Positions 1 to 13,500 of a stretch of DNA of 64,000 nucleotides are shown one piece after another. The DNA lies in assembly GCA_013397935.1 (NCBI GenBank), contig VZRN01000255.1, positions 1,206,672 through 1,270,671 of the forward strand. Direction: 5' to 3'. This stretch comes from Dasyornis broadbenti (taxonomy: Eukaryota; Chordata; Aves; Passeriformes; Dasyornithidae). The notes under the pieces were generated by a model. It was given only the letters and a program-made list of their open reading frames with translations. It had not been told where the DNA came from and did no database searches. The number at the start of each line of letters is the position of its first letter. The first letter of the stretch is position 1. The translations under genes and the position numbers were made by a program.

Positions 1-2553
1 TTTTGTATGGGATGCAGCTGCGTTGTGCACTCTGGAAGCCCATCCTGTCTGTGGAGCAACCCTCCCCACGTCAGGTTTGGTTTTTCTCAGATCCGATTGC
101 GGGGAAGGGAAAGGTGAGACTGTGAGGATGGCAGCATGAAAGTAGAATCCCCTTGGCCCATGTGAAAAAAACCATTATTTGATAGCTCTTATACTGTCCT
201 GTATGTGCACACTCTCTGTGCATGTCATCTATTGGTTTGATCCACCTATATCTGAACCTGTCACCCTGGCACCTCACTATGGCCAGTAGAAAGGAGCAGG
301 CACCTCCAGAGCAAAATTTACCTTGTCCAAAGACAGATGTTGAAGACAAGACACAGGAGTAGCATTCAGTGAAATTTAAACTAGAGGAATTGCATTTTTC
401 TTTCCTCAGTGATAAAAACCTGGAGAACTTCTGTTCCTCCTTTCTACAGCACGTGATCAAAGAGCTGGGATGTTCACTAGCAAATAACCTGGATATTTGG
501 AACATGTCTTGAGTTCCATTGATGGACTTTATTCTAAGGTAGTCACTCAGGTTACCAGGCTGTGTGTCCCTGGGCCATTTGGAGTGACAAAGGGTCAGGA
601 GAGCATTTCACCTTTGTCAGACTTGCATGCTTTTCAGGTAAGGCTTTGTAACTGCCCAGGTTGCTCCTGCAGAGACTGTAGTTATTGCAGCAGCTCTAGG
701 CCAGCTTGTCAAACCTACGGGCTCATTGTTTTTGGCCGTTCTGGGCTTGAATGGATTGAAAAAGAAGTGAAGTTTCCAGATTAATTTAATTTACGTGAGG
801 TAAAAAGGTGAAGAAAAAGTTTTCTCATTGTCCATATAGTTCTGTACCAGCAAAACTAAATTCTGGAAAGAGGATGATAACTGTCTTGTAAAGAAAGAAA
901 GGAAAATTGTTCCTCATACCTTCTCAAAGGACTATATTTTTATCAATTGTCTTTTACAAAAGTCTTCAAAAGGGGTATGAATATATATGAAGAACTGAAA
1001 AGTCAAGGCAAAATAAAGAAGGCAAAATAAAGCAGGCATAAGCTCTCCCATTTCTGAATGTACTGTTGTCTCTGTCAGGCTCAGGTGCACTGGGCACTAC
1101 AGGGCTCTGTGTTGCAGCCCTGGAGCAATTTGAACATCCTCACATTCCACCCTATGACAACCCAGGCCCTCTGATCCCAGTTTGTAAGACCACGTGCAAA
1201 GTGGTTCAGCTCATGGTAACCAGCACAAAAAGCTGGCATCCCAGAGGCTTTCCCAGGCCATCATTTTGGTATCGTGCACGTTGTAACATAATTCTTAAAA
1301 TGGCAGCTTGGCTATGCGACCTGAGGTTCTGGTTCCAAAAAGACAGCTGATATGTTTGGGTGTGCTTCCCCACTATAAAGACTGTCCTTCTGTAAATTAA
1401 AAATAGCGTGTAAACTGCCATATAATGTGCATAATATCCAGGGACTTTCTCTATGATATATGTAATTTTTTTACTTGATTTTTCTCAGCAGCGAGCAGTG
1501 CTGGGCACCACATTCCCTTTGCTCTCTGTTCTGTCTAGGGGGACTGTGTGTTGGAGTTACCTGGGGAAAAGGCACAGCAAGAGACAGATTTTCGTCTCCT
1601 GCTTGACATTGCCTGCTACGGTGTGTACCACCTGCACGCTCCCTCATCACAGCCCCAGCAGATTCTGCACAATTAAGCCAGAGCTACCTCAGCTGTATCC
1701 TGGTCTCATATAAAATAAAAACTGGGTCCTTGCAGCTAGATCCTGCCTTTTGCAGGAAGAGACACTGAAATGAAGGGGGAAGGGAGAGTTTTCTGCAGCC
1801 TGCCAGCTGCCTCCTGTGCAGTTTCTCTTTACTGAATAGGAATAAATAGAACAGGGCCCAGATGGGCTACTTATGATTGACAGGTGTCAGGATGTGTGTA
1901 CAGCTTTGTCAGTCAAGCTGCTCCATGTCAATTGAACAACTAAATGGTTCAGGGTTCCACTTGTTTTCCCAGTCTGAAATGCTTATTAAAATCAAGCCAA
2001 AAGATATTGATTTCAGAATTAAGCATTTTTAGCCACAGCTATTTTCTGTGTCATAGAAATTCAGCCAGATTCTTAGTAAATTCTCTTGTGTACGGTTTGG
2101 GTTCATCTGTGTGAACAAGGATATATGTGTGAAGTGTATTCACAAACTGCATGGGTATCATTCAGCATTTTTATTGTCTCTGCAGGTGATTCTGGAAAAA
2201 GAAATGCATTTTTGGATTGCATGTGCTTCCAAAATTTGCGTAAACAAATAACCAATATTGCTCTCACTGCATATTTGTTATGATTGCCACGTTGAGACTA
2301 ACAACCAGCTTTTAACTCAGACATACAAAGATGCCATTTTTGCAAGTGCTACTCAATGCTTGTTTGAAACTTTGTTTATATCTATCTGTATAAACAAAAA
2401 ACTGTGTTTTGTTAGCTATGGGGGTTTTGGGTTTTTTTTTTCAGTCTTTTTTGTGTTTATTTGTTGGTTTGTTTTTAATTATCATTCATTATTCCTCTCT
2501 TTTAGAAAACATAGTTTTCCAGGTAGGTACTAGAAAAAATTATTGTCATATAT

Positions 2554-2569
2554 ATGTGATATATCACAT
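2554..2569. repeat. 16-bp perfect palindrome
   Basis: ATGTGATATATCACAT reads the same on both strands. It lies in a TA-rich patch and could be a dimeric factor site or simply a product of the TA-rich sequence. No neighbouring gene helps decide. Confidence 0.5.
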
Positions 2570-3387
2570 TAGAAAGAGTGAGTCATGAGTTGAGGTAGAT
2601 ATTGGTAAAGTCTGCACAAACACTATCTAACTTTGATAAACTCGATAGGACACACTCCCAAGTAATTACCCACAAATAGTCAATGGCTTTCCCTGTGTAT
2701 GACATTCAAAAGGCCCAGGTCTTTTCTATCCCCCTCCAGACATCTGTGTTGCATTTTTCCACATGGCTTTTTCTGCTAATTCCTTCCATGAAGTGAACAA
2801 AAAAAATGTAGTTGCTAAGTTGAGCCAAAGCTGTTTTTTAGAAAGGAAGCATAGAATTTATCTCTGTAGTTTCAGAAGGTCTCTTGCTGACCTTATTCTC
2901 TGTTTGGGTGGTATTATGTGTGCTTTTGGTAGATGTTGCTTGTGCACAGCAAGGTAAATAAAATGTTGTATTAAGAAGTTGTTTCTTCATTCAATCTCAA
3001 GGCAAAAACCCCAATAAACATTATTTTTCTTGCATGCAACCAGTTCACAGGAACTCCCCTGTGGGAACACACACGTATACTTAAGGCTAGATAATAAATA
3101 CTCTGGCTCAGAGTCCTGAGGAGTAAGAGGCTGTTGTTCCTACAGCAGGCAGCTGCTGCCCTACAGCTCAGCCAGACTCTGTAGCCTCCATCAGCTCCCT
3201 GCCAGACACATGCACAAATCATCTTCTGTCTCATCTCTTAGGTTTTGTTGCTCTCTGACAATTTGTTTTTGCTAGTTATGTGTTTATTCCATGACTAGGA
3301 GGAAAGAGTCGTTCCTTCACCAGGGGTGACACAGGCTTGCATAATTACCTGTGTATCTCATCTTATCTTAGTGTCTTCTCCTTTCAG

Positions 3388-3458
3388 TTCTGTGCAGACG
3401 CTGTTTCTTTTGCAAAGAAAGAGAAGGATTCAGTGAACGGGGATGTGACTGAAACACG
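3388..3458 (+). other. Weak candidate internal exon (71 bp)
   Basis: A pyrimidine-rich run ends in CTTTCAG just before 3388, and a donor-like CACG/GTAACA follows at 3459. One frame is open across all 71 bp and encodes about 23 residues beginning FCADAVSFAKKEKD; the other two frames contain stops. I do not recognise the peptide. A stretch this short can be open by chance, and no partner exon is visible within the window. The splice signals are seen; an exon role is inference. Confidence 0.1.
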
Positions 3459-6400
3459 GTAACACAAGTCAGGGTTTATAATGTTTTTGGCTAAATTTGG
3501 GTGTCATTTTGCTGTAGTATTTCTTGACCACTTTCTAACTCTGGTATTTCTTGACATGTCACCATTCTGCCAAGGATTTTAGTTTTATGTTGATGATCTC
3601 TTGTTTGTTACAGGAGCACACATGCCCAATAGTCAAATCTCATATGCAAAACTGAGTCAGTTATTGAAAAGACATGTATAAAGCTTAAAAGCTGTTTCTA
3701 ATTGCAGTGCAGTTCAAAAAAAGTGTCACCCAAAAGCGTTCCTTTCTACTCAAAAAGCCACATCATAAAATAACAACCAAGAGAGTGTTCTTTGTAACTA
3801 CCACTGCACTCAGCTTTGGGTTGACAAGGTCTAATAATAAAGACAGGTTAATGTCATCTTGCATTTGTAAAGCCCTTTTGTGGTAATAAAAGAGTAATTA
3901 GGTCATCTCACCCTCAATATTGAATTTCAGAGTTTCATACAAGTTTTCCCAAAGACTGGGTAAGGACCATGCTAGATTTGTTTGAATCATAAGATAAATG
4001 GTCCACCTCTCTCACGTCTCTTTCAGTGAGATAAGTGATATGCTTCCAAAAACTCGCTCGGCTATGCAGCATTTGCCTCTGGCTGTTCTGCGTCATGAGC
4101 ATGTACAATTTCACCTTTTTTCTTACATAAAAGAAGAGTGATATTCAGGAGTTGTCCAACTATTTTATTTCATGGAAAGTGATTTTTATAAACATTTACA
4201 TTTTGTACCAAAACTTAGTTGTTGTTGGTTAAGTTTACATTTTATGTGGGAATTAAAAAAATAAAAAAGGATTTTTTTTTTTTGGAAGGCCATCCCAAAT
4301 CAATACACATGGTGAACTGAATATTTCTGTGTATTTGTATGAGATCCTGTGGTGATTCACTAAAATAATAGACCAGATACTTCCATGTTCTCCAAGTCCC
4401 TTAGTGATTTTTCTTCTTGGCTGGGATATTCCACCAAGAGCAAATATTTTATACAAATTATTTGACCATCCATAGTACAACCTCAGAGGGGATTTTGTTT
4501 AAAGACATCTCTAAACTTTTAGGAAGAATAGGAAACTAAGATGTCTGAATTAAAGTGTGCATTAAGTTTGCTATAGTTGAAAATGGACGTATAGCTGATG
4601 CTGGCTTCAAATAATCTGTTTTTGGCATTTTCACGAAGAAAACTATAAGGACATAACACACTCAGAGAAAAATAAAGGCTGTTGAATTCAGTGTAATGTT
4701 TCCCTATTAAAAGCAACTACCTTAATATCTGAATTTCTCATGGGATGAAAATTTTGATGTTTCTATTGACCCTAAAAAAATGTAGGAGTTTGAAATTCAC
4801 TTGGGAAAAACAATATTCCAGGCAAATCATATTAAAAATAGAAGCTATCTTTTCTGCAACTGCACAATTTTCATCAGCTCCATGGAGTTTTAGGTACCTT
4901 TGAAAGTGAAACCAATTTACAAACATAAAATCTGTGCTCACAGGCCTAGAAGGAAATACTCAATTTTGAAAATCTTGTTTTATTACATTTTATACTGTTC
5001 CAAGTTCATCTGTAATTAACAAACCACTTTGTTGCTCTGAAGATGATGAATTTTTTTTCTGAGATATGCAGTAGATAAAACTGCTCCAAGCTCCCATATC
5101 TGGGGTAATTTCGCTGTGTGTGTTCTGTCCTAGGACCTCCCAAAAATCTTCAGCTCCATCCTTATTCCTAAATGCATTCTAGGAGGGACTGAACGTTGCA
5201 TATCTGAAATGAGGGTGGCAGTGGCACAGCCTGATAAGTCTTACCTGTGGGTCCCATAGTATTCCAAAAGACTTTTCAATAGATGCTGTATAGTGCTGAG
5301 TTTTGATTTTGCCTTGGTTCAGAAAAATGTAGGGAAAATTCACAGGCTGAAGAGGCTGCTGAATATTAGGCAGGCATTTGAAAAAAATTGCAGAAACAGG
5401 GCTTGTAATGTTGTCTCCAGTCATAGCTCTGTTTAATAGTGAGAAGATCTTTGCAGCAAAAAGTAAATGCAGTTGTCAGAGTGTAAGGTAAATTTTACCA
5501 TTAAGCTGGTAGTGATGATTAACAAACCAAAGTATTTCAAGGTTCATAAATCCTGGATAGATAAGTTCCTTATGCAAATAACAACCCTTTAATCTTTTTC
5601 CCAAAGCAAACTTCCTCTGAGATGATAAAATACTTTAAATAATTGAGCTTTTACTTGTTGTTTCTGTGTACTATGGAGGGCTCTAGAGCAAACTCAGCAC
5701 ACAAATTGTGCTTTTCAGAAGGCCAGCAGTCTGAATTTTATGTGCAAGTTCACTTTCCTGAGATGCCCAACCAGTTTTGCAGGCTTGGGGTGTGGATATG
5801 TTCTGCAGAACTTCTGGCTGTGCAGCTCGATGAAAACTGAATGCCACAGCTTTGTTGTTTTCTGCAATACTGATGGTACTTGGGAAAATATAGTCCAGGC
5901 AGGTGAACCATAGATTTCCAAAGTGAGTTACAACATTTTAAGAAAAAAGCTTTTCTTTAACATAGTCTTAAAAAAAGAGGAGTTTTTATTTCCTAATATT
6001 TTATTCATAAGGTTTTAACATTTATCTGTGCTGGCATGTCACTAATTAAAAGTTTATCCAGGAGAAAAAGATTGCTAATCTTTCTTCCCTGTAGTCAGAA
6101 ACTTTCCACAAGGCACTTTGATACAGTTTTTGGAGAGGCATGCCAAAGCTGTTCACAAAAAGTCTCACCTTCCAGTAACATGGGGGTTTGTTTTCCTCTT
6201 CTACAGGCAAAGGTGACTGCAAATACTTTCTGTGCCTTGTTCAAGAAGTTTCTTTGGAGAATACACCTGAATTGCTCTTTAAAGATGTCATCCCTCAGCA
6301 GGATATGAGACTGCCTAGCACGCAGCAGGGCAGGCAGTAATTGCTCCTGCATCAGCCGCTGGGTAAACTGGAACAGAGTCATGAAGAAGAAGGACCTGGC

Positions 6401-7110
6401 CAAACTGGTCCTTCTTTCTTCCACTTTCTTCCAGACCTTTCTTCTGCTTCTGATGTAAGGCAAGAAGAGTGGGATGTCAATCAATTGTGTTTTGTCCCTG
6501 GATACCCTCAATTTAACCAGCGCACTAAAATACACGTCCCCACCCCTGTCCCATTCATGGATGGAAAGAAAATAAGTATCTTGTGATCTTCTTCAAATGG
6601 GAGTCTCTTTGTCCTCCTCAGAAGTTATTTTGTGCCATATCACAAATCCTTAATTAGTGTAATGAGCTGGAAACATGGTAACCGTGATTGACCCCACAGG
6701 AGCTGCAAAATTCCATCTGGCACAGGAAAGAAAAAAAAAAAGAAAAAAAGGACTTTCACTGAATAGAAGAACAAGTGCTCATTATATTTGAACTAGAAAC
6801 CTATTTTAGGAAGATGTGCCATTAGGAAACAATGGCAATGCATCAGACAGATCATTCCGAACCAGGAGAAGATATGAACACTGCACTGGATACTGCTAAG
6901 CAGTTGCTTTCTTCAAGCAGCCCAGAAGCACAGGACTGCAGAGAAAGGGCATGGGGACTGCAGCAGGTTGTTCTAACTCAGCTTGCTCCTGGCAGGGCGA
7001 GGGAAAGCCCAAAGTGGCATTTGAGCGTCATGGGTGGTGTGAAAATGGAAACTTTGTGAGGAGAGGTGTTAGACCTGTATTGCGGGTAGCACAGAAATAA
7101 AATCTTTGTT

Positions 7111-7148
7111 TTAAAGGTCCCTTCCCACCTGAACTATTCTATGAATCT
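7111..7148 (+). mobile_element. CR1 LINE, extreme 3' end only
   Basis: The sequence TTAAAGGTCCCTTCCCACCT, then GAACTATTCTATGAATCT, matches the last bases of the CR1 3' UTR including the ATTCTATGA tail. Nothing upstream of 7111 resembles CR1, so this is a minimal remnant. It directly abuts a second CR1 copy in the same orientation. That could mean the second copy inserted at the tail of the first, or that an internal deletion joined two parts. Confidence 0.7.
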
Positions 7149-7583
7149 ACTGGAGAGCTGGAGCACCTCTCCTGTGAAGACAGCTTGAGAGTGGCTTGTT
7201 CAGTCTGGAGAAGAGAAGGCTCTGGGGAGACTTTGTTGCAGCTTTTCAGTACCTAAAGGAGGCATATAAGAAAGATGGGGTCAAACTTTTTAGCAGGACC
7301 TACTGCAGTAGGACAAGGGGTAATGGTTTTAAACTAAAAGAAGGTGGATTTACAGTAGACATAAGGAATAACCCTTTTTACAATGAGCGTGGTGAAACAC
7401 TGGTATGAGTTACCCAAAGAGTTGGTGGATGCCCTATCCCTGGAAACACTCAAGATGAGGTTGGACTGGGCTCTGAGCAGCCTGATCTAGAGGAAAATGT
7501 GCCTACTCATTCTAGGGGAGTTGGACTAGATGACCTTTAAAGGTCTCCTTCATCTCAGACTTTTCTATGACTCTATGATTCTC
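7149..7583 (+). mobile_element. CR1 LINE, 5'-truncated (ORF2 C-terminus and 3' UTR)
   Basis: CR1 is an avian non-LTR retrotransposon; its ORF2 encodes an endonuclease and reverse transcriptase. Only the C-terminal tail of ORF2 remains, with the hallmark FSLEKRRLWGDFVAAFQYLK near 7196-7256, then a TRGNGFKLKEG block. The reading frame shifts near 7385 into VVKHWYELPKELVDA and ends at a TAG at about 7488. The 3' UTR has the usual GTTGGACTAGATGACCTTTA segment and ends in the CTATGACTCTATGATTCT octamer tail. The copy is dead: it is 5'-truncated and frameshifted. Family knowledge plus direct motif matches make the call secure. Confidence 0.93.
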
Positions 7584-10500
7584 ATCTATTAAAGAGAAAT
7601 ACGAACCAGAAAAATTTTAGAATTTCTGCCTTTGCAGCAAGAGTCATCAACCAGAAACCAGAAACAGAGGCATGCAAGGGAGCTAAATACTCCAGACTAA
7701 TTGAAATCTAAATTTGGCCTACACTGAAAATCCAGAGCCATTACTAACCAGGACTCGATACCTCATTGGAAGCCTACAAAAGAAGCCAAGGACCGGAGAC
7801 AGCAAATGACCCAACATGCAGAGAAGGCAAGGGTTGTTCTTTAGTTGTTTGCAGTCAAATGCTTTTGCAGAGGCAGTGCAGGAGTGCTGCAGGTCTGGCA
7901 GGAGGTGAAGCTGAGCAGAAGCGCACCTGGCACACGCCCCCAAGGCAGGCGCAGAATCGATGCCTTGAGCCGTACGAGGGCAGCGCAGCTGTAGAGTCAC
8001 CAAGCAGCAGCTCATGCTTCTCGTGTACCCTAACACCAAACCAGTGCTCTGGAAGAGGGAGAAGGTGCCTCATCACTACGTGATCCGTGGCAGATGTGTT
8101 TCAGCCCATATGGAGATAAAAATGTTGTTTGAGAAGAAAGCTACATCTTTCAACACAGCAGGAGATAAAATAAGATGTTAACAGGCTCCTTACCTCAGCT
8201 ACCCAGCAACTAGAAAGAATTAGATCTTCTCTGAAAATCTTCCTGATAGCAGCACCTGCTGAGACTTGGAAATTCCTGTCTTTTAGCTCATTAAAATGCA
8301 GACGCAGCATGTTTCTGCTTCCTGAGTTACAGTTGCAGTACAAAGGGACCAGCCTCACAGCCTTTAACCCTTTACACAACCCTTTTGCTGAAACTGAGTT
8401 TGAAAAACAAATTCACAGGGGCTAAAATTTAACCTGAAATAATTGTCAGGATAGAGAGCCCTTGAAGGTCCCTTGTCTGATAGAGGGAAATGAAGGGGTC
8501 TCCACAAACGAGTATAAGATTGTGCAGGTGGAACACTGGTGCTAAAACTGCCCTTTGTGGCTGACACCGTAAAGCTGGCTGCGTGAGTGAGCCCAGAGTC
8601 TCACAGCAGTAGAGTATATGAGTGCCTGACCACTACTTCAGCTTATCTGAAGACAACTTTCCAGCTTATGTTACTGAGGAATTTGGACTATGTGATCACA
8701 GCTGTCCCTCTGGTCTTAAAAATCCAAGAAGTCTGCTTCAATCAGAAAGTCAATATTATTCCAGCTGTTTTTGGATTGTAAATGTGACTGTATGGTTTGT
8801 GAAGTGAGAATAGTTTCCATTGTGAGCATATTAACAGTGTGGTACAGGAGCCACATGAATGGTATTAATAGCATCTCCTTCCTTGGGGATACTGAATCAC
8901 TTACAGAGGAAGGTTCTGAGCAACCTGCTGTAATCACAGAGTTGATTTTGCTATGAGGAATATCTCCAGAGGTCTCTCCCAATCCAAGTTATTTAGGATT
9001 TTATGATTTCTTGTTTAGACTTTAAGGACTTTTGGTCTTGTATTATTTAAGAGGATACATGGTCTGTTAAAAACAAATCTAATTATTTCCTGGAATCAGA
9101 TTGTCTAGTGTTGGCTCATGTATCTATTGGACTTGCATCACATTCTGGAAAGGAAGCATATCTGAAAAAACAAGTGGGCTGTTGCAGAATGAGAAAGGAA
9201 AAGCTGAAATTCAATTCCAGGGGGAGACTGGAGTGCATAATATTGCTAAGCAAACAAAATAACTAGAGCATTCAAGAATTTGCCTAGTAATTCTTCTGTA
9301 CACACAAAAGCTAGGCTTTTTACTTGTTTTTTTACTGACAGAAGCGATTTCAGTTTTGTTTGTATAAACTTCTGAGCCTGAGTTAAGCCGTTTTCATTAT
9401 GCAGGGTGAACACTGCCTCAACCTTTCCCCCAAAGGACAAACAGGCCTGAGCTTAATTTTGTTGTTTGAAATGTTAAAGATCTTAATTCCTAGAGTCTTC
9501 AGTCATCTCTCATGAGGCAAGAACTCACTACCATGAGTAGAACCATTGAATCTCTTGAACTGCCGGTGCTTGCTCTTGGCTGTGTATGAACTTCATATCG
9601 ATCCAGGGGATCAGTGGAAATTCCATGTATTCCAAGTGACTAAGTGTGCTCGGAATACACACTGCAGAAATACTAAACCAGACCTGGAAATTTCTAAAGC
9701 AGGCATTCTTACAGGGGTGCTGAGTGAGAGCTGAAATATCTGTTTAGGGGATGCACGAGTGTAGTAAGCCTCACATAGTTACCCATACAAAGTAGGCATG
9801 ATAATGAACTGTATCTTACCATTTAGGGAAAATAAGATTTTTCTGGATGTGAATTTTGGTAGTGATCCTGTTAAATACAATTCAGCTTGTGCCCATTGTT
9901 TAAACAGTTATATCCACGAGTTAACGAAACATGCTCTAAAAACCAGACTTGCTAATAATTTCTATAAATGCTTTGTAATTGAAATGCCAATTCAAAACAA
10001 ATCATTGTCATGTTTTACGGCCTACATACACAGATTTACTCTGGATGCATTCCAGAGCTCAAACACCTACTCTGAATGTGTTTACTCTGCTTTCTAATTT
10101 CACCTGATATTTTACCAGTTGTGGAAATCTTGCAAATTTCAAGTCAGCATTCTCCTTCTGAGTTATACTAAGAAAAATTTAACCTAAGTCAGATATAGAC
10201 ACTTGTACTTTAGAATCTGCATTGCTGTGGGCTATTTACCACTTGTACTCAAAATGAACAGCCTGGTGGCTGAATGGAGTGTCAGTGTGCTTCAGCAAAC
10301 ACATTAGAAACAAATTTTCTTCTGGAGATTCTGAGACGGTTACAGCACACTGAAATTACTGTCTCTCTGTAAGGGATGATGTGTTCCTCCTACAAGCAGT
10401 CTGTCCTGCTTGCTTAGGGCATTGCAGGGGACTGAGTGAAAATACTACCCAGACTTTCCTAGCTTCTTGGTTCTAGAGGAAGACAACGCTATTAGGACAA

Positions 10501-13500
10501 GTCCTTAGACAGTGTGGCTAAGATCTGTAAGAATGTTCATGCCCAGTCTCCCATATTTCAGTGTGCTTGATTTCCCTGTGAATTCTCTCTTGGCACACCT
10601 GCAGATGTGACCAAAATCCAGCAGTCAATTACACTGTGTTGTAATTCACTATTTTTGCGGGTCTTAATCCATTGTACCAATTTCTAGAATTGAATGAATG
10701 GTACCACACAGAAGGACTGTTAAAGAGCCTGGGCCTCACATCAGGCAGGACAGGCTGAGCTAAAAAAAATTTGAGTGGCAAGAATTTTACCATTACCACT
10801 TTGCCTTTCCCCCATCAAAACATCTGCCAGTTGTTTCTTTTTTTGAGAGCAATAATTAGAGCCATTTAATAAAAGAGTAGAAAACTGAGGCCATTCAAAG
10901 TGCACAGCCAAAAAACTCCACTGTAATCATTACTTATTCCCTAGAGAGGAAGGATGGGAGAAACATGCTTCGGGGAAAGCAACTCATATATCTGGGAAGA
11001 TAATTCATTGTAAGTTAATCCAAGCATACTGCAGAAATATCTCTGTTGGTGATTGTTCTGCATAGATGCCGTACTTGATTTGTGAACACCCAGCACCGGG
11101 GACTGGGAAAGCGTCTCATATTGACTCATGCATTCCTTCATGGGTTATTCATAAATAAGTAGTTCTGTCTAATTCTGGCTAACAAAAATGCCTTATGTAA
11201 AATTAATAGAAGCAAAACCCAGAAGGATCTTTCTGCATTAAGAATCTGTCCCTCAAAAGCAACCATCTGATAAAGCTTAACTGTTCCCGACTGCTCAGGG
11301 TGTCTGCAAAGGGAAGGCGCTGAGCATCCACAGGTGAACCAATAAGTTTTCATTTTTTGTTACTGAGGACAGAAGAAACAATACTCCAAGCAGCAAGATT
11401 CAGGACATTTTTTCCACTGTCTATATACAATATATCAGCTACTGAGACGTTATGTTTGCTTCCTTTTACTTACATGTGATTTACAAGAAACATTAAAGCA
11501 TCCAAAATCCCAATGAGGTTTTCCTTGTATTAATCAGAATATTCAGTGCGCCTCTAAGCAAAGCTGAGGGAAAGCAGTCAGGGTGAATCTGGCCTTGTGT
11601 AATACCAAAACTGGCACCTTTCTAGGCCAAAGGGGATAAGTTTCAAAAGCACAGTCCTCATGTGGGAATCATCTTGCAGCACCTCTCGCTTTTGATACTG
11701 AACTCAAATCAAAACAAGGCATCTGTTCACTACACAGGAAGTCCACTGAGTATAAAGGCACCCTAATGAGATCAACCTCTGTGACTGATTCTAGCCTTCC
11801 AGGCAACTTCTGTGACTGGTTAAGATCTGTTTACAAAAAACCCCTGAAACCAGAGATTGGAAAAGTCCTGTTAGACGATGCTGAGGAGAGAGGTCAGACA
11901 CACCTCTGGGATCTGGGAGCCCTTGGGTGCTGTCAAAGTGTGTGAGAAAGGACATAAACTTAGGTCCTTCACAGCCTGAAGAGGTGGTCTCAGCATTAGC
12001 TGAGTAGGGGGTTCCTCTGTTTTGTAATATTGTGATATTGTAGTAATCTGTCCCATCCCTGGCCTTCTGCACTGCTTTGATTAAAATGCTCATGAGAAAG
12101 AATACAATACACAACTTAGCAGTTTTTCTCTTTGGTTTCACTTAAACTCCAGTAAGGTTTTGTTCTCAGTTAATGTGTGCGTGTTCACACACACAGAGAT
12201 TACTTTTTCCAATCTGCATTTGGGATGAAAAAATTATTGGTTAAGACAGCTGTTGTACAGATCAGCTCTGTAGATGGCCAAGCTGTGGTTTCAGCACAGC
12301 ATGTGGGCTGATTGTAGCTGAGGCAACTGAAGGCATTGAATGGCCTACACCTGAAGAAGATGCTTTGGGAAGCAGGCAGGAACCCTTTACCAGCCTGAAC
12401 CTGAGTGAAGCTTGTAACTTGGTCTCCATGGCTTTATGATACTAATAAACTGGGTGAACTACGCGAACAGGAATGATGTTCAGAGATAAGTTAATCCACT
12501 GATTACTGGGGGAAAAAAAAGATTTAACCTTTCCACTCATCACTTGAGTAATTTATTCTTATTAGTCAAGGTCTGAAGAAAGCAACAACCTGTGTGCTGA
12601 GCTCCAATGGATAAACTAAGAACTGTTCCAAGAACCAGGGAACTTCAACTCAGAGGAAGAATACAGTTCCCTAAGAATTTCCTATTACATCCTGGTGTCC
12701 ATGAATAAATATATGGTGAATGAAGGTAAAAGTTACTCATCTTTCCTGGCAGCACAGCCACACAACTACACATCATAGAGATGTCACCTACGACAGGAAA
12801 ACTACCTGTCATTTGATGCTGTCAGCATGAAGAGCACTAGAGGTAATTATACTTAATGGTGACAGGTGAAGAGGTGCAGAGAAGGCCAACTTGTATTCAT
12901 TGCTGCTTCAGAAACTGATTTTAGGCCCATTTAAAAACAAGCTCTGATGACATCTTCCAAAATGACCTAAAACTCAGTCAGTTCTGTTTTAAACTTCCAT
13001 GATGTTGTTCTGCACCATAACTCCCGTAATTGTTGTCTCTAGAGGGTAATTTTCAAAGGCTCCAGGAAAGGAGCTTTGCAAACAATTGATTTTTTCAGTT
13101 CTTCAACTAACCTGAAAAACTGGGATTGAAATTAGTTGTACTCTCTGTCAAATGGCAACTTCTCTCTTTTTTTTTTTTTTTCTTTTCCCCTTAAACAATA
13201 GACAAAATAATTGCAGAATAAAATCCATTTCTGGATTCAAACCTTGCAATGTTTTCCTTTGGTTTTTGGGACACTAGCTTGTTTTAAAAGCTTTAAGATT
13301 AAATTTTTAATGTTTTGCCTGTCTCTTTTCCTCCTGGGGGTGAAACTACTTGCTGTATTTTACTACTGTGTGCAAGCAGCTACGGTCCCCTTTTCCCCTT
13401 TGTCCTAGTTACAATTTCAGTGTAGAGAAATGCTTCCTCTCTCTCCCCCTGCCAAGTTGTCCATCCTCTTCAGGGTGGACAGAAGCCCATCAGACAAGGC

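Larger units (their letters stand above)
1..7110. other. Non-repeat noncoding DNA
   Basis: I find no supported gene here. Open frames on both strands are short and overlap one another; the 144-codon minus-strand frame near the left edge and the 146-codon minus-strand frame at 6095-6535 show no domain I recognise. Small items are a 16-bp perfect palindrome at 2554-2569, a GTTT/T-rich stretch around 2425-2480, and an interrupted A-rich tract at about 6731-6750. A splice-acceptor-like stretch at 3388-3458 is treated separately. The base composition, poor in CpG and rich in A+T, fits vertebrate intergenic or intronic DNA. Confidence 0.6.

Noticed and set aside
71..505. 144-codon minus-strand frame at the left edge
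   Set aside because: No recognisable family, and the composition resembles translated noncoding DNA.
6095..6535. 146-codon minus-strand frame
   Set aside because: Basic and Leu/Phe-rich but not recognised, overlapped by plus-strand frames, and no splice signals or CpG enrichment.
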